From positions 23,414 through 87,413 of IMG/VR virus record IMGVR_UViG_3300042465_003746: 64,000 nt of DNA, one strand, 5' to 3'. Origin of the DNA: a virus. The first letter of the stretch is position 1. Every line of letters begins with the position of its first letter. Below are positions 40,439 to 51,400 of this stretch, in pieces. The position numbers were made by a program, and so were the translations under genes. The notes below the pieces were generated by a model. That model ran no database searches. It was not told where the DNA came from and saw nothing but the letters and a program-made list of their open reading frames with translations.

Positions 40439-40709
40439 CGAAGCAATGGAAAACGAAGGTTCTTCTAAAGGAGTAGAATCAGTAGTAAAGATAACTCGTA
40501 AGGAGTTTGAGGACGGTAGTCATGAAGAAACTAAAGTAGAGCAAGTAGACGGAGGCTTTATCAAAACTATCTGTAAAAGATATAAAGATAAAGACGGATG
40601 CTGGCAATATTCAGATGAAAAGTCTGTAAGTGTAGAAGACCCAAACAAAGATATTTCTTCTGGAGGTATCGCAAGTAGATTAGAGAGCATACTTAAAAAC
40701 TTAGAATAA
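40431..40709 (+). CDS. Hypothetical acidic protein in the tail block (92 aa)
   Basis: A 92-aa charged protein (MDNEAMENEGSSKGVESVVK...) with a central beta hairpin (FEDGSHEETKVEQVDGGF) and a helical end. It overlaps the neighbours by 8 and 1 bases. It could be an assembly factor for the ring proteins. Confidence 0.65.
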   Translation: MDNEAMENEGSSKGVESVVKITRKEFEDGSHEETKVEQVDGGFIKTICKRYKDKDGCWQYSDEKSVSVEDPNKDISSGGIASRLESILKNLE

Positions 40710-41548
40710 TGTACGCAGGAAAGACCGTTTCATATAAAGCAATCCTTGATAAATGTATCAGGGATTTTGGCTTTAACTATGATATCCATGAAGAAGAAGG
40801 GGTTGAATGGTTAGCAGAATTTATGGCTCACACTAACGTAGGTGTGACTATGGAGGAGAATATTGCTTATATTGAAATATGTGACGGACGAGGTGACCTA
40901 CCATTTGACTTATACAAAATAGGACAAGTGGCTCATATTACTGGTGTTCAAACTATTGAAGAAGCAGAATGTGGAGCAGGTAAAATGTATCCAATGCGTT
41001 GGAAGACTGACTACTTTCACAAAAGATATCATCGTGATGAAAGAGATTATACTACTGAGTCTCGTGAAACTTACACAGTTGGCCAAGGATACATTTTCCC
41101 ATCAATGAATGACGGTATACTTGCAATGTCTTATTCGGCCATTCCTACAGACGATTGTGGCTATCCTACTATTCCTGCAGAACAACAATGGTTAGAAGCA
41201 GGAGCACATTATATTGCACATAAAATAGCTAGAAAACTTTGGATACGCAACGAATTAGCTGCCGATAAATTCCAAATTATAGAAAGAGATAGAGATTGGT
41301 ATTTTGCTCAAGCAGTAAATCATGCTAAACAATGGCATAACGTAGATGAAGCAGAAAGTGTTAAGAATAGTGTAGTAAGAACTATTCCTGATATACAAGC
41401 TCACGCTTCTTTCTTTGCTAATATGCAGTTACCTGAACAACGTAAATTTAGACCAAAAGCAGGAGTCGCTCTTGTGTCTACAATAAATGTATTAACATCA
41501 AATGGCCAAGGCCCTAATCCAGCAACTGTAATACCATCTAATACATAA
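40709..41548 (+). CDS. Tail ring protein directly before the muzzle (279 aa)
   Basis: A 279-aa protein. The N-terminal helix bundle (YKAILDKCIRDFGFNYDI) is followed by a beta module (ICDGRGDLPFDLYKIGQVAHI) and a helical region (IPAEQQWLEAGAHYIAHKIARKLWIRNEL). This plan matches tail tubular protein A / gp4-type rings of podoviruses and the conserved ring gene just before the muzzle in crAss-like phages. Assigned by layout and position. Confidence 0.75.
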   Translation: MYAGKTVSYKAILDKCIRDFGFNYDIHEEEGVEWLAEFMAHTNVGVTMEENIAYIEICDGRGDLPFDLYKIGQVAHITGVQTIEEAECGAGKMYPMRWKTDYFHKRYHRDERDYTTESRETYTVGQGYIFPSMNDGILAMSYSAIPTDDCGYPTIPAEQQWLEAGAHYIAHKIARKLWIRNELAADKFQIIERDRDWYFAQAVNHAKQWHNVDEAESVKNSVVRTIPDIQAHASFFANMQLPEQRKFRPKAGVALVSTINVLTSNGQGPNPATVIPSNT

Positions 41549-41550
41549 TA

Positions 41551-44500
41551 ATGGAAAGACAAATTAATGCATATCAAGGGATAAATAAGGATGCTGGATA
41601 TGATAGCATCCCTAATACTCATTACGTTAATGCCGTAGATATTAGAATAACTACGACTACGGGAGAATCTATGGGGTCTTTTACTAACATTAAAGGAAAT
41701 GTAGAATCTTTTTCTATACCACAAATAGGCGTAGGATTATCAGAAATAATTGGTTATACTACAATAAGAGATAAGATTATTTTATTTGTAGCAGATGACT
41801 CAGGCATTGGAGGTTGGATTTATTTAGTAAAATATGACCCTGCTACTAGAATAGTGGACACTGCCATATATCCAGAATTATTATATACGGCTCCAGAATT
41901 AAATTTTAATAAAACACAGCCTATAGAAGCTATAGGAAGATTTGAATCAGAGTGTATTCAAAGAGTTTATTGGACAGATTACGAGAATTACTTAAGATCA
42001 ATTAATATTGCTGACCCTAACATTCTTACCTTTGACCCTAACATAATAGATATTTTTCCTGCTGTAACTTACCAACAACCTTTATTAACAGCTATTTTAG
42101 GAAGTGGAAGTTTATTAGTAGGAGAATACCAAGTTGCATATTTACTACGCACAGAAGATGGAAAAGAAACATTAGTTTCTCCTCCAAGTAACTTAATACA
42201 TCTTACAGATACTTCTGAAGCCTTAGTACAATCTGCCCAATATCGAGGAAATATTAAAGGAACTAATTCTGGAAAAGCTATTCAAATAACTATAGATACT
42301 AGTGCTTACGTAGGAGTTTTTAAAGAGATGGATATTATTTCTGTATTTCACGAAGACTTAGGAGGTACACCAGAAGTTACTTATATAGAAACTAAAGATG
42401 TAGTAGGAAGTTCTTTAGAATTTACTATAACAGGAAATGAAACAGGTAGTTATCCTATTGAATTTTTTACTTATACTCTAAAGAATTACCCTTTTAAAAC
42501 TTGTAAAACTCTTACACAAAAAGATAATTCATTAGTAGTAGCTAATATTAAAGCATCTACTTTTGATTTACAAGCATTAATTCCAGGAATCTTTGATGCA
42601 AAAACTAAAAGATATAACTATTTAGGTAATGATTGGAATACTGAGAATCCCGTAGGACCAGTTAAAACAGAATTAGATTTAGCATTTAATACTAATTATA
42701 ATTTAGATGCTCATTGGGATTCTGATTGGCAGGTAAACGAACAATATAAATATCAATCTGACGGAATTACCTTGGGAGGAGAAGGTCCTAATATTAGTTA
42801 TAAATTTCATTTAGAGAAATTTACTGTAGATGGGAATAATACTGAAGTAGGATTTGCTAATATATCTAATATACCAGATTATTTTTCTCATGATTTACAA
42901 GATGGTTATAATTACAATAATACTACTTACCCCAACAACGCCTCACCTTTTATTTCAGGATTACTAAGAGGATACAAGCGTGGGGAAACTTATAGATTTG
43001 GTATAATCTTTTATAACGTAAAAGGAGAAGCTTCTTTTGTTGAATATATAGGAGATATTAAATTCCCTGATATTTCTGAACAAGATGGAGATATTAATGC
43101 ATCAGGTTCTGAGTATTGGCCATTAAGTACTCAAAGTGGATTAGACACTATAGCATATTCTATGGGAATAGAATTTACATTTAATTTTCCTCCAGAATTA
43201 GTAGATATTGTTACTAGCTATCAAGTAGTAAGACTTAAAAGAAATATAGAAGATACTAGAAGACTTACTCAAGGAATTGTAAAGCCTTTTTGGTATAATC
43301 CTATAACAGAGCCTGGAGCAAGTATGAATATTGACTTACGAGTTAATAATAGTCATAATGTTTATCATTTAATGCCTGTATATCCTCAAGATGATGGTGC
43401 AGGATATATTTTAGCATTTTTAAATCCAGGAACATTTAATACATTAAATAATAGTGTACATGGAGATTATCAAGATTACCTTATACAACCAGAATGTTTA
43501 GGATATTATTCTCCCGAAATAAGTTATGATTTTAATACAGTAAAAGATGTAGCTACTAATTTTACTACAGCTCCTTGTTTATTAATTACAGGAGCATATA
43601 ATAAATTTGATTTACAAATTTATGACGATACTCCCGATAAAAATTTAAGTGCAATAGATTTATCGGAACACTGCATAGATAAAAGAAATATCGCTAGAAG
43701 TACTATTCCCGTTAGTTTTAACAGCATAGAAAATATTAGAAAATGGAAAACTAATAAATATATGAGCATGCCTCATAGTACACAATATGGAAAAAATACT
43801 CCTGAATGTGCTATGACAATTGCTACAGATGTTTGGTTACGAAACTATTATGCTGCAGATAACTTTAGTATAGGGGGAGCAGGGATGGATTCTGATTTAA
43901 ATAATCCAGAATTAAATCCAACAACTGCTCAAGGTAAATCTATTATTTTTAAAGGAGGTAGTAGTATAATAGGAGATATAGAAGGAATTACTGTAGACCC
44001 TATAACAGGTATTCCTGTGCCTATGGGACCTTCTACAAATTATTTTAATACTCCTAATACAGTAGTCACATTAGATTTAAGTAAATTACCTGATAGTATC
44101 CCTATTATAGATACATTAACACCTAAATTAGAAATTTATGGAGGATTTGATCAATCTGTTTTAGAGACAAATATATTTCAAATAACTTCTCCTGTAATAG
44201 ATATAAGTCAAACAAATCCTAGAGTATTTGGTGGAGATATTTTCTTAAACATGGTGACTATGCAAACTGGTACTATGGAATTAGCTACTAGTTTTTATGA
44301 AAATCCAACAAGAGATTATCGTTCTAATTCCTCTAGAACAGAATTATATGTGATGGAATCTACTATAAACATAGATTTAGCACATGGTACTACCCTTAAG
44401 ACAGGAGTTAGATATTTAGAAACAGGAGTTGAAGAAGTGGTGTTACGCCAAGAAACTAATAACACTGATTTTGGTTATGGTGTAGGAACTGCTATGTATG

Positions 44501-45855
44501 CTTATAATACTGTATATTCTAGAGAGAGTGAAGATTTAGCTTTTGGAGTTAGTCCCCTAGATAATACCAATTGTGGAGGTAATGATATTAGAGCTTATTT
44601 ATCCAAAGTAAAAATTAATGGAGAACTTATAGATTCCTGGACGAAGTTCGGAAGTAATGATTACTATGATGTAGATGACTACGGTCCCATTAATAAAATA
44701 CTTAACTGGAAGGATTTAGTATATTTCATACAAGATAAAGGAGTAGGGACTTATGCAATTAACCCTAGAGCTCTTACTACTAGTACTGATGGAGTTCCTA
44801 CACAATTAGGGGCAGGACAAGGATTTGGAAAACATTTATATATTTCTAAAGAACACGGTAGTATTCATCAATATGGAGTTAAGGCAACTAATACTGCTAT
44901 TTATTTCTTTGATGCAATTCATAGAAAATTATTTAGTATAGGAGTTGGAGCAAGGGGAGAATCAGGATTAGTTCCTTTATCAGAAAAAGGAATCCATAGT
45001 TTTCTTCAAACTTTACCTGAAGCAGTTTTTAGTAGAAAAGCTGATGGAGGAGATAATCCTATTTTAAGAAAAGGAATTTCAATAGGAAGAGATAAAATAA
45101 ATGATGAAATATTATTTACTTTCTTAGGAACAGGTATAGCTAGAACACTTGAATTAGAAACTACATATTTAGTAGGAGAAATTGTACTTGTTTATATTAC
45201 GGGAGTTTATTATATAGTAACTAATGAATTTACTACAGGAGAAGACCCTTTTACAGCAATAGGACAATTAGTTGCTAATAGTGATAAATTATCAGATTTA
45301 ACCTCTCCTTATAATAGTACAATAGTTTATGATGAATTATTATCTGAATTTTCTTCTATGTATTCTGCAACTCCTCAAATATGGATAGACAACGGAGATA
45401 TATTAATGACTCCTGGACCTATTAATAGCGGAGGTGATCTTAATGTTTATACTCATAATATAGGAAATTGGGGAGAATTTTATGGAGATATTAAAGAAGC
45501 TTCTATTACTTTAGTAATTAATCCCAATGCAGATATAAATAAAGTCTTAAGAACTTTAGAATATAATTCTATTGTTAGAGACAATAATAAAATAGTAGAT
45601 AGGGCAGCAACTATTACTGCTTTTAGAATTCAAAATCAAACTCAAGATACAGGAATTATTCCTTTTTCTTCGGGAAGAATTAAAAGAAAATTTGATAAGT
45701 GGAGAGTTAAAATCCCTAGAGATATAACTACTACTAGTCAAAAGGGAAGATTGAGAAGTTCTTATTTTGTTATAACTTTATACTTTGATAATACTTCTAA
45801 CAAAGAACTTATAATGAATAAGTTAATGTCTTACTACGATGTACAAATGTTCTAA
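41551..45855 (+). CDS. Tail muzzle (P22 gp10-like tail stabilisation protein)
   Basis: A 1434-aa beta-propeller-like protein. It starts MERQINAYQGINKDAGYDSI and continues NTHYVNAVDIRITT with a GSFTNIKGN turn, the pattern of the crAss-like muzzle/stabilisation proteins whose N-terminus reads G-x-N-x-D-x-S and then A-x-N-x-R. The length fits the muzzle of crAss-like virions. It closes the tail tube and likely mediates DNA and cargo release. One base overlap with the 861-aa gene that follows. Confidence 0.85.
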   Translation: MERQINAYQGINKDAGYDSIPNTHYVNAVDIRITTTTGESMGSFTNIKGNVESFSIPQIGVGLSEIIGYTTIRDKIILFVADDSGIGGWIYLVKYDPATRIVDTAIYPELLYTAPELNFNKTQPIEAIGRFESECIQRVYWTDYENYLRSINIADPNILTFDPNIIDIFPAVTYQQPLLTAILGSGSLLVGEYQVAYLLRTEDGKETLVSPPSNLIHLTDTSEALVQSAQYRGNIKGTNSGKAIQITIDTSAYVGVFKEMDIISVFHEDLGGTPEVTYIETKDVVGSSLEFTITGNETGSYPIEFFTYTLKNYPFKTCKTLTQKDNSLVVANIKASTFDLQALIPGIFDAKTKRYNYLGNDWNTENPVGPVKTELDLAFNTNYNLDAHWDSDWQVNEQYKYQSDGITLGGEGPNISYKFHLEKFTVDGNNTEVGFANISNIPDYFSHDLQDGYNYNNTTYPNNASPFISGLLRGYKRGETYRFGIIFYNVKGEASFVEYIGDIKFPDISEQDGDINASGSEYWPLSTQSGLDTIAYSMGIEFTFNFPPELVDIVTSYQVVRLKRNIEDTRRLTQGIVKPFWYNPITEPGASMNIDLRVNNSHNVYHLMPVYPQDDGAGYILAFLNPGTFNTLNNSVHGDYQDYLIQPECLGYYSPEISYDFNTVKDVATNFTTAPCLLITGAYNKFDLQIYDDTPDKNLSAIDLSEHCIDKRNIARSTIPVSFNSIENIRKWKTNKYMSMPHSTQYGKNTPECAMTIATDVWLRNYYAADNFSIGGAGMDSDLNNPELNPTTAQGKSIIFKGGSSIIGDIEGITVDPITGIPVPMGPSTNYFNTPNTVVTLDLSKLPDSIPIIDTLTPKLEIYGGFDQSVLETNIFQITSPVIDISQTNPRVFGGDIFLNMVTMQTGTMELATSFYENPTRDYRSNSSRTELYVMESTINIDLAHGTTLKTGVRYLETGVEEVVLRQETNNTDFGYGVGTAMYAYNTVYSRESEDLAFGVSPLDNTNCGGNDIRAYLSKVKINGELIDSWTKFGSNDYYDVDDYGPINKILNWKDLVYFIQDKGVGTYAINPRALTTSTDGVPTQLGAGQGFGKHLYISKEHGSIHQYGVKATNTAIYFFDAIHRKLFSIGVGARGESGLVPLSEKGIHSFLQTLPEAVFSRKADGGDNPILRKGISIGRDKINDEILFTFLGTGIARTLELETTYLVGEIVLVYITGVYYIVTNEFTTGEDPFTAIGQLVANSDKLSDLTSPYNSTIVYDELLSEFSSMYSATPQIWIDNGDILMTPGPINSGGDLNVYTHNIGNWGEFYGDIKEASITLVINPNADINKVLRTLEYNSIVRDNNKIVDRAATITAFRIQNQTQDTGIIPFSSGRIKRKFDKWRVKIPRDITTTSQKGRLRSSYFVITLYFDNTSNKELIMNKLMSYYDVQMF

Positions 45856-48440
45856 TGGAAAAGAAACCTAAAAATATACCGAGCCCTTATAACTTCCCAG
45901 GTACTCCAATCTTTAGAGATACTACTGCTCTTCCATTTGCAGCAGGAGGTCCTCTCAACGATAGAGATATTAATGGTAAATTATTAAATAGTGCTTACGC
46001 TAGTCCTTTAGGGAATATGTTTAAGTATGGAGGATTTGGTGAAGACCAAGGAACATTTGATTATGCTAGAAGTAATTATGCATCTCAGCCAGGAAATTCA
46101 TATAAAGACGGAGGACCTGTTAATAATAGTGGTCCTAGAGTAGATTCTACTCCTTCTTTATCTGATTACCAAATGAAAGCAAAAATGGCTTATGAAGCAG
46201 CTATGGGGAATAAAGCTGCTCAAAGAATGCTATCGTTAAACCCTAAGACTTACGATTTTGGTAACGGTGATTACGGAACTCACTATATGAGTTCAATAGA
46301 TAATTATGCAGTTCCTGAATTACAAGATAAAGGAGAAACTCAACTAACTAATGTTGGAGCATTTCCTCCTCCTAGTGATGAAGATTTTAAATTTCAAACT
46401 CCTGAAGAAGCTGATTATTTTGCTACTCATTATAAAACAGTAGCTCCTATGATGACTAGACAATATAAAGATGGAGGACAGTTCCAAGGTAATTACTCAT
46501 TACCTGAAGATAGTTACCGTCAAGGAGGAAATAATTTACACGATAGTGTATATGCTTCTTCTCCTCAGCAATACCCTGCTGTGTATAATTTAGGAGGTAA
46601 TTTAAATGATAGACAACAAATGTATATGCCCCTTGACCATGTTACTCGTAACGGTGGAAGTATATTATCAATGTCCAATACTCCACAAATAGAAGGAGAA
46701 GGAAAAGACTTAGTATACGAAGGAGGAGGTACTCTATATACTTATGCAGGAAGACCAGGTGCTAAATACCAAAAAGACTCCCAAGGAAATTGGTTAATAA
46801 ACACAAATGAAGGAAAAGAATTTACTCCTATAAAAGACCCAACAGGAAAGAGGGCTGCTTTATTAAATAAACAAGCTACTGTTTATAGAGATCCTAATAA
46901 ATATAAAAAAACTTACGATCCTTTACTAGATAATCCATCTATTGCAGCAGATAATACAAGAGATGTAACTGCAGATAAAGCATTAGCAGCTGTACAAAAT
47001 GCAGCCTATATGGCATCTCCTGAATATAAAGCAAAACAAAAAGCTGAAAAGGAAGCTCAAGCTAAATTTGAAAAAGAACAGTGGGCTAACTATAATAAAA
47101 TGTCTCTTGGTGAAAAAGTATTAGATAGAACTAATGCTGCTTTAAATCAACCTTTATTAATGGCATCAAATGCTTTAATGGGAGAGCAAGCTTATATACC
47201 AGGAATGGCAGAAGGATTAGGAGGAGAGGGTATTAATTATGATAAATATTTAAAAGCTACTGGACAATCTAGAGGATTAAGTGTTAATGATGTATTTAAT
47301 ACAGTTAACCCTGGTAATTGGGGAGGACATGCAGGAAGAGAATATGGTGAAGGTAATTATGCACAAGGAGCAACAGAATTAGGTTTAGGTTTATTAGGAT
47401 TAAAAGGTGCTCCATTAATGGGAAATCAACTAGCAAAAAGTTCTGCTAATAAATTAATAAACATAGAAAAAAAATTACCACAGTCTTCTTTTATAAATGA
47501 AATCATAGCAAGTAAAACTCCTGGTAGACAAGAAACATTACGAGAAGCTGAAAATTGGACAAAAGATTGGGTAAACCATCCTGCTACTCAAGAAAAAATT
47601 ATTAATAGTTATAAAGAAGGTTTAAAGTTACCTAATGAACATTCTGTATTTGGTAAAGTTGCAGATTCACCGACTGCTAAACATAACTTAGAAGAAGCAA
47701 TTAAATTTTCTAGTGGATATGATCCTTCAGGAAGATTACAAGAATATCCTTTATTAAATCAATTTGTAGAATATCCACAGTTAAATAACCCTAATATTCA
47801 TAAAGGAAATTTAGGAGTTAATTATACTCATCACGATACCCCTGGAGAATTTATAAAAATTGAAAATTCTTTTATTCCAAATGGACCTTTTTCTCCTCCC
47901 CCTGCTCCTTCGTTTGATCCTAGTTATCCTAATGCATTAGCCACTACACCTGCTTTTAACAGACACGGTACTTGGGTTTCAAGAACTTTAAGTCCAGAAA
48001 ACCGTTTAAGTACAGGAGTACATGAATTAGGACATGATTGGTTAAAAGCAAAAACTTTAAAATTAACAGATCAAGAAAAAGTTATTAAAGATGCCATAGA
48101 CTATGATCGTATTAATGCTCTTAAAAAAGAATATCCAGATAATAACGAATATTTCGATTATCTAGCAAAACCCACAGAAGTACATGCAAGACTAATGGAA
48201 GCTAGAAAATATTTTAATTTATCTCCTAATGACGTTATAAGTCCTGAACAAGCTGACGATATGTTAAATGAAATATATCATGGTCGAACACCTATAGATG
48301 AATATTTTCCCCAGGTAATAAAAGATTCTGAAGCAGCTGCTAAATTATTTAATAAAGCTTGGGGAGTAGTTCCTGCAGCAGGTGTAGCAGGAGGAGCAGC
48401 TTTAGCAAATCCTTGGCAGGAAAAACCTAAGGGATTATAA
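45855..48440 (+). CDS. Virion cargo protein with C-terminal zincin-like domain (861 aa)
   Basis: The N-terminal 270 residues carry recurring GG turns (AGGPLNDR, YGGFGED, YKDGGPVN, YKDGGQFQ, RQGGNNLHD, NLGGNLNDR). After a helical middle, the C-terminal domain has TGVHELGHDWLKA (HExxH, H723 and H727) and, about 50 residues later, KPTEVHARLME (E775 as possible third ligand), a gluzincin-like arrangement. It may be a metallopeptidase that processes cargo proteins or cuts envelope proteins during entry. Position between the muzzle and other giant proteins marks it as cargo. Confidence 0.7.
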   Translation: MEKKPKNIPSPYNFPGTPIFRDTTALPFAAGGPLNDRDINGKLLNSAYASPLGNMFKYGGFGEDQGTFDYARSNYASQPGNSYKDGGPVNNSGPRVDSTPSLSDYQMKAKMAYEAAMGNKAAQRMLSLNPKTYDFGNGDYGTHYMSSIDNYAVPELQDKGETQLTNVGAFPPPSDEDFKFQTPEEADYFATHYKTVAPMMTRQYKDGGQFQGNYSLPEDSYRQGGNNLHDSVYASSPQQYPAVYNLGGNLNDRQQMYMPLDHVTRNGGSILSMSNTPQIEGEGKDLVYEGGGTLYTYAGRPGAKYQKDSQGNWLINTNEGKEFTPIKDPTGKRAALLNKQATVYRDPNKYKKTYDPLLDNPSIAADNTRDVTADKALAAVQNAAYMASPEYKAKQKAEKEAQAKFEKEQWANYNKMSLGEKVLDRTNAALNQPLLMASNALMGEQAYIPGMAEGLGGEGINYDKYLKATGQSRGLSVNDVFNTVNPGNWGGHAGREYGEGNYAQGATELGLGLLGLKGAPLMGNQLAKSSANKLINIEKKLPQSSFINEIIASKTPGRQETLREAENWTKDWVNHPATQEKIINSYKEGLKLPNEHSVFGKVADSPTAKHNLEEAIKFSSGYDPSGRLQEYPLLNQFVEYPQLNNPNIHKGNLGVNYTHHDTPGEFIKIENSFIPNGPFSPPPAPSFDPSYPNALATTPAFNRHGTWVSRTLSPENRLSTGVHELGHDWLKAKTLKLTDQEKVIKDAIDYDRINALKKEYPDNNEYFDYLAKPTEVHARLMEARKYFNLSPNDVISPEQADDMLNEIYHGRTPIDEYFPQVIKDSEAAAKLFNKAWGVVPAAGVAGGAALANPWQEKPKGL

Positions 48441-48466
48441 TATTAAAAAAAATAAATAAAAAATTG

Positions 48467-48474
48467 TATCTTTA
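48467..48474 (+). promoter_or_regulatory. Promoter-like -7 box before the 1419-aa cargo gene
   Basis: TATCTTTA differs from TAnnTTTG in the last base only. It lies 17 bases before the ATG at 48492, in a gap of 51 bases that starts with an A-rich tract. Confidence 0.4.
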
Positions 48475-48491
48475 CACATAAATTTACCTAT

Positions 48492-51400
48492 ATGCCTAAT
48501 GATTTAACTTACGGTGATATTCCTCCACAAATACAGCAGTATCTAGCAAGACCTGGTGTTAATAAGGAAAAAGCTATGCAATGGTTTAGCTTAGGAATAT
48601 CTGAACCTCAAACTTATAACCAAGCTAAGTTATTAGCAGAGGCTGTAGGTAATTCTCCTGAGCAAGCTAAAGTAGTTGCAGGACAATGGCAATTTGAATC
48701 TGGAGGAGGTGCTCATATGGGAGCTAATCATAATTACTTTGGAATACAAGCTCATACTCAAGCTGTTAGAGATAGATTAATTGCTAGAGGTATTAATGTA
48801 GGAGTAGGCGCTCTTACAGATACACCTGAAGTACGTGATGGAAAAAAAGTAAATACTAAGAATAAATTTATGGAGTTTGATAATGCCTTTGACGGTTTTC
48901 AAGCTCATAGAGTATTTTTAGAAACAAATCCTATATATGAAAAAGCTTTAGCAGCACCTAGTGCTAAAGAATTTGCTTTAGGATTACAGAATGCAGGATA
49001 CGCTACAGCAAAAGATTACGGAAGTAATCTTTATAATAACTTTGTATTACCTAAAGAAAAGAGTCCTATGTCAGGAGACAAGAGACCTTCTAGTTTAGGT
49101 AAAACAGTATCTAAAGTAAAGTTAGGAACATCTACAGAAGATCAAATTCCTGAGATAGTTCCTGCTTTACCTACTAGACCAATAGAACAAATAGAAACAA
49201 ATACACTTGGGATTAGACCAGAAATTTCAACTAGTCCCGCACAAACTAATTATATACCTACTAATTCTGCACCGATAGTGATGCCTGCAAGTGAAGCCAT
49301 GCAAATGGGAGCACCTAAAGGATGGTTCGGTAGTGGTAAATCAACTTTTAATGCTATGGGAGGATCTCTAAATAACGCAGGTTTTAATGCATTGCCTCAA
49401 GAAGTGCAAAATAAAATTAGAACTAATATGAATAATAAACGTTTTGCGGAAGGAGGTCCAATGGGACAACTTACTGAATTTAATGCAGGAGGTTCTCATG
49501 AAGAAAGTCCTTTAGGAGGAATACCTCAAGGACAAGCTCCTGACGGAGGTATGAATTTAGTAGAACAAGGAGAAACTAAATTAAATGCTGACAATTATAT
49601 ATTTTCTAAGACTTTAAAAATAGATAGTGAGACTGCAAAACAATTTAATCTTAAACCTACTTTTGTAGGTAAAGATTTTGCTGAAGCTTCTAAAATTGCT
49701 AATAGAAAAGATTCTCGTAGAGAAAATGATACTATAGAAGAAGCTGCTATTCAAAGAGATTTAGATAATCTAATGAATGCTCAAGAAGCATTTAAACAAA
49801 AATTAGTAGAAGAGAAATTAGCAGAAATCCAATCTCTTGACCCTAATGCTTTAGCACAAATAGCACAATCTTATCAACCTCAAGGAATGCCTCCTCAAGG
49901 TATGGAGCAAGGTATGGGGCAAGAGCAAATGCCTCAAGGGCAACCATCTCCTGAAGAAATGGCTATGATGCAACAGCAACAAGGACAAGGTCAAGGACAA
50001 CCTCCTATGGATCCTGCAATGATGCAACAAATGATGGCACAGCAACAAGGTGCTCCGCAAATGCCTATGCAATACGGAGGCCCTATGTCGTACAAGTGCG
50101 GTGGAGGAATGTACGAATACGGTGGAGATTTATCTAGACAGTTTTATGATGGAGGGACTATGTCAGGTTCTAATTTTGGAAATGGGTATGCTACATTAAA
50201 TAATCCTTATGCACAGAATAATGGATTAAATGGTCCTGCTAACAATGGTTTAAATACACAAGGTTTTGGTAGTCCAGGAGTAAGTGAACAAGCACCTGAA
50301 GCAATGGAAAATCCTGCAGCAGGATTAACAGGAAATCAGTATGCACAAATAGGATCAGCTTTAGTAGGAGGTGCTACACAAACTTATAATAACTTTAATG
50401 ACCCTAATGCTTCTATAAGAACTAAATCCGAATCTTTAGACGGAGCTGTTCAAGGAGTTGCTGGAGCTATTAACCCTATTGTAGGAACAGCTATTGCAGC
50501 AGGTAATATGATTGGTAAACCAATTAGAACAAGTTTAGAAAAAACAGATGAACAAGGTAATTTAGAAAATAAATCAGGTGCTCAAGCAGGAGCAATTGTA
50601 GGAAGTTTCTTTGACCCTGTTAAAGCAATAATGACTAGATCAAGTTATAAAGGAGGTTGGACAGACTTTTCAGGTAAAGGATATGTAAATGCTTTAGAAG
50701 CAGAAGCAAAGAAAAACATTGCAGATCAAAAAGCCGCAGAAGAATCATATAATACACAACAATTAGCTTTACAAAAACAACAACAAGATGCTATTAATAG
50801 TGCTATTCAAGCAGGTATAGCAGGTGCTCAAAAGCAAGATGATAGTAATTCTAATTTTGCTAAGTATGGTGGACACCAATTCCCTATGTTAACTCCTAGA
50901 TATAAAGATAATGCAGGACCTATGGGACAAGACTTAGGTAACCTATATGCAGATGGCGGAATATTAGACGGTCCTGGAGATCCTCCTAAAGCAGCAGCAA
51001 CTACCATTGCTCCTGATATTACAACTCCTCCTATTGCTCCTGTAATTACTCCTCCAAAATATTCAGCTCCTCCTATTGCTACTTATAATCCTACATTGTC
51101 TAGTACATATGGAAAAGAATATGCTCAGAATTTAAAACAATTTACGGACAACCCTATAGATCCAAAAACAGGTGCTCCTTATCAAGGTTCAGGAGGTGGT
51201 GACGCAGGATCTCCTACAGGAACAGGTGGAGATTATCATCCATTAACTCCTGCCCAAAGAGCTGCAGCAATTAAAGATTTAGAAGGATATGGTACTGCAG
51301 ATTTACGTCCAGATATTTTAGAACGATATTTAAGTCTTAAAAATGATAAACCTTACTTTGTAAATGAATACGGAGATAAATTTTTAAGCAAACCGTATGA

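Noticed and set aside
49851-50072. Histidine/leucine-rich frame on the minus strand
   Set aside because: It is the antisense reading of the Gln/Met/Pro-rich low-complexity part of the 1419-aa cargo gene.
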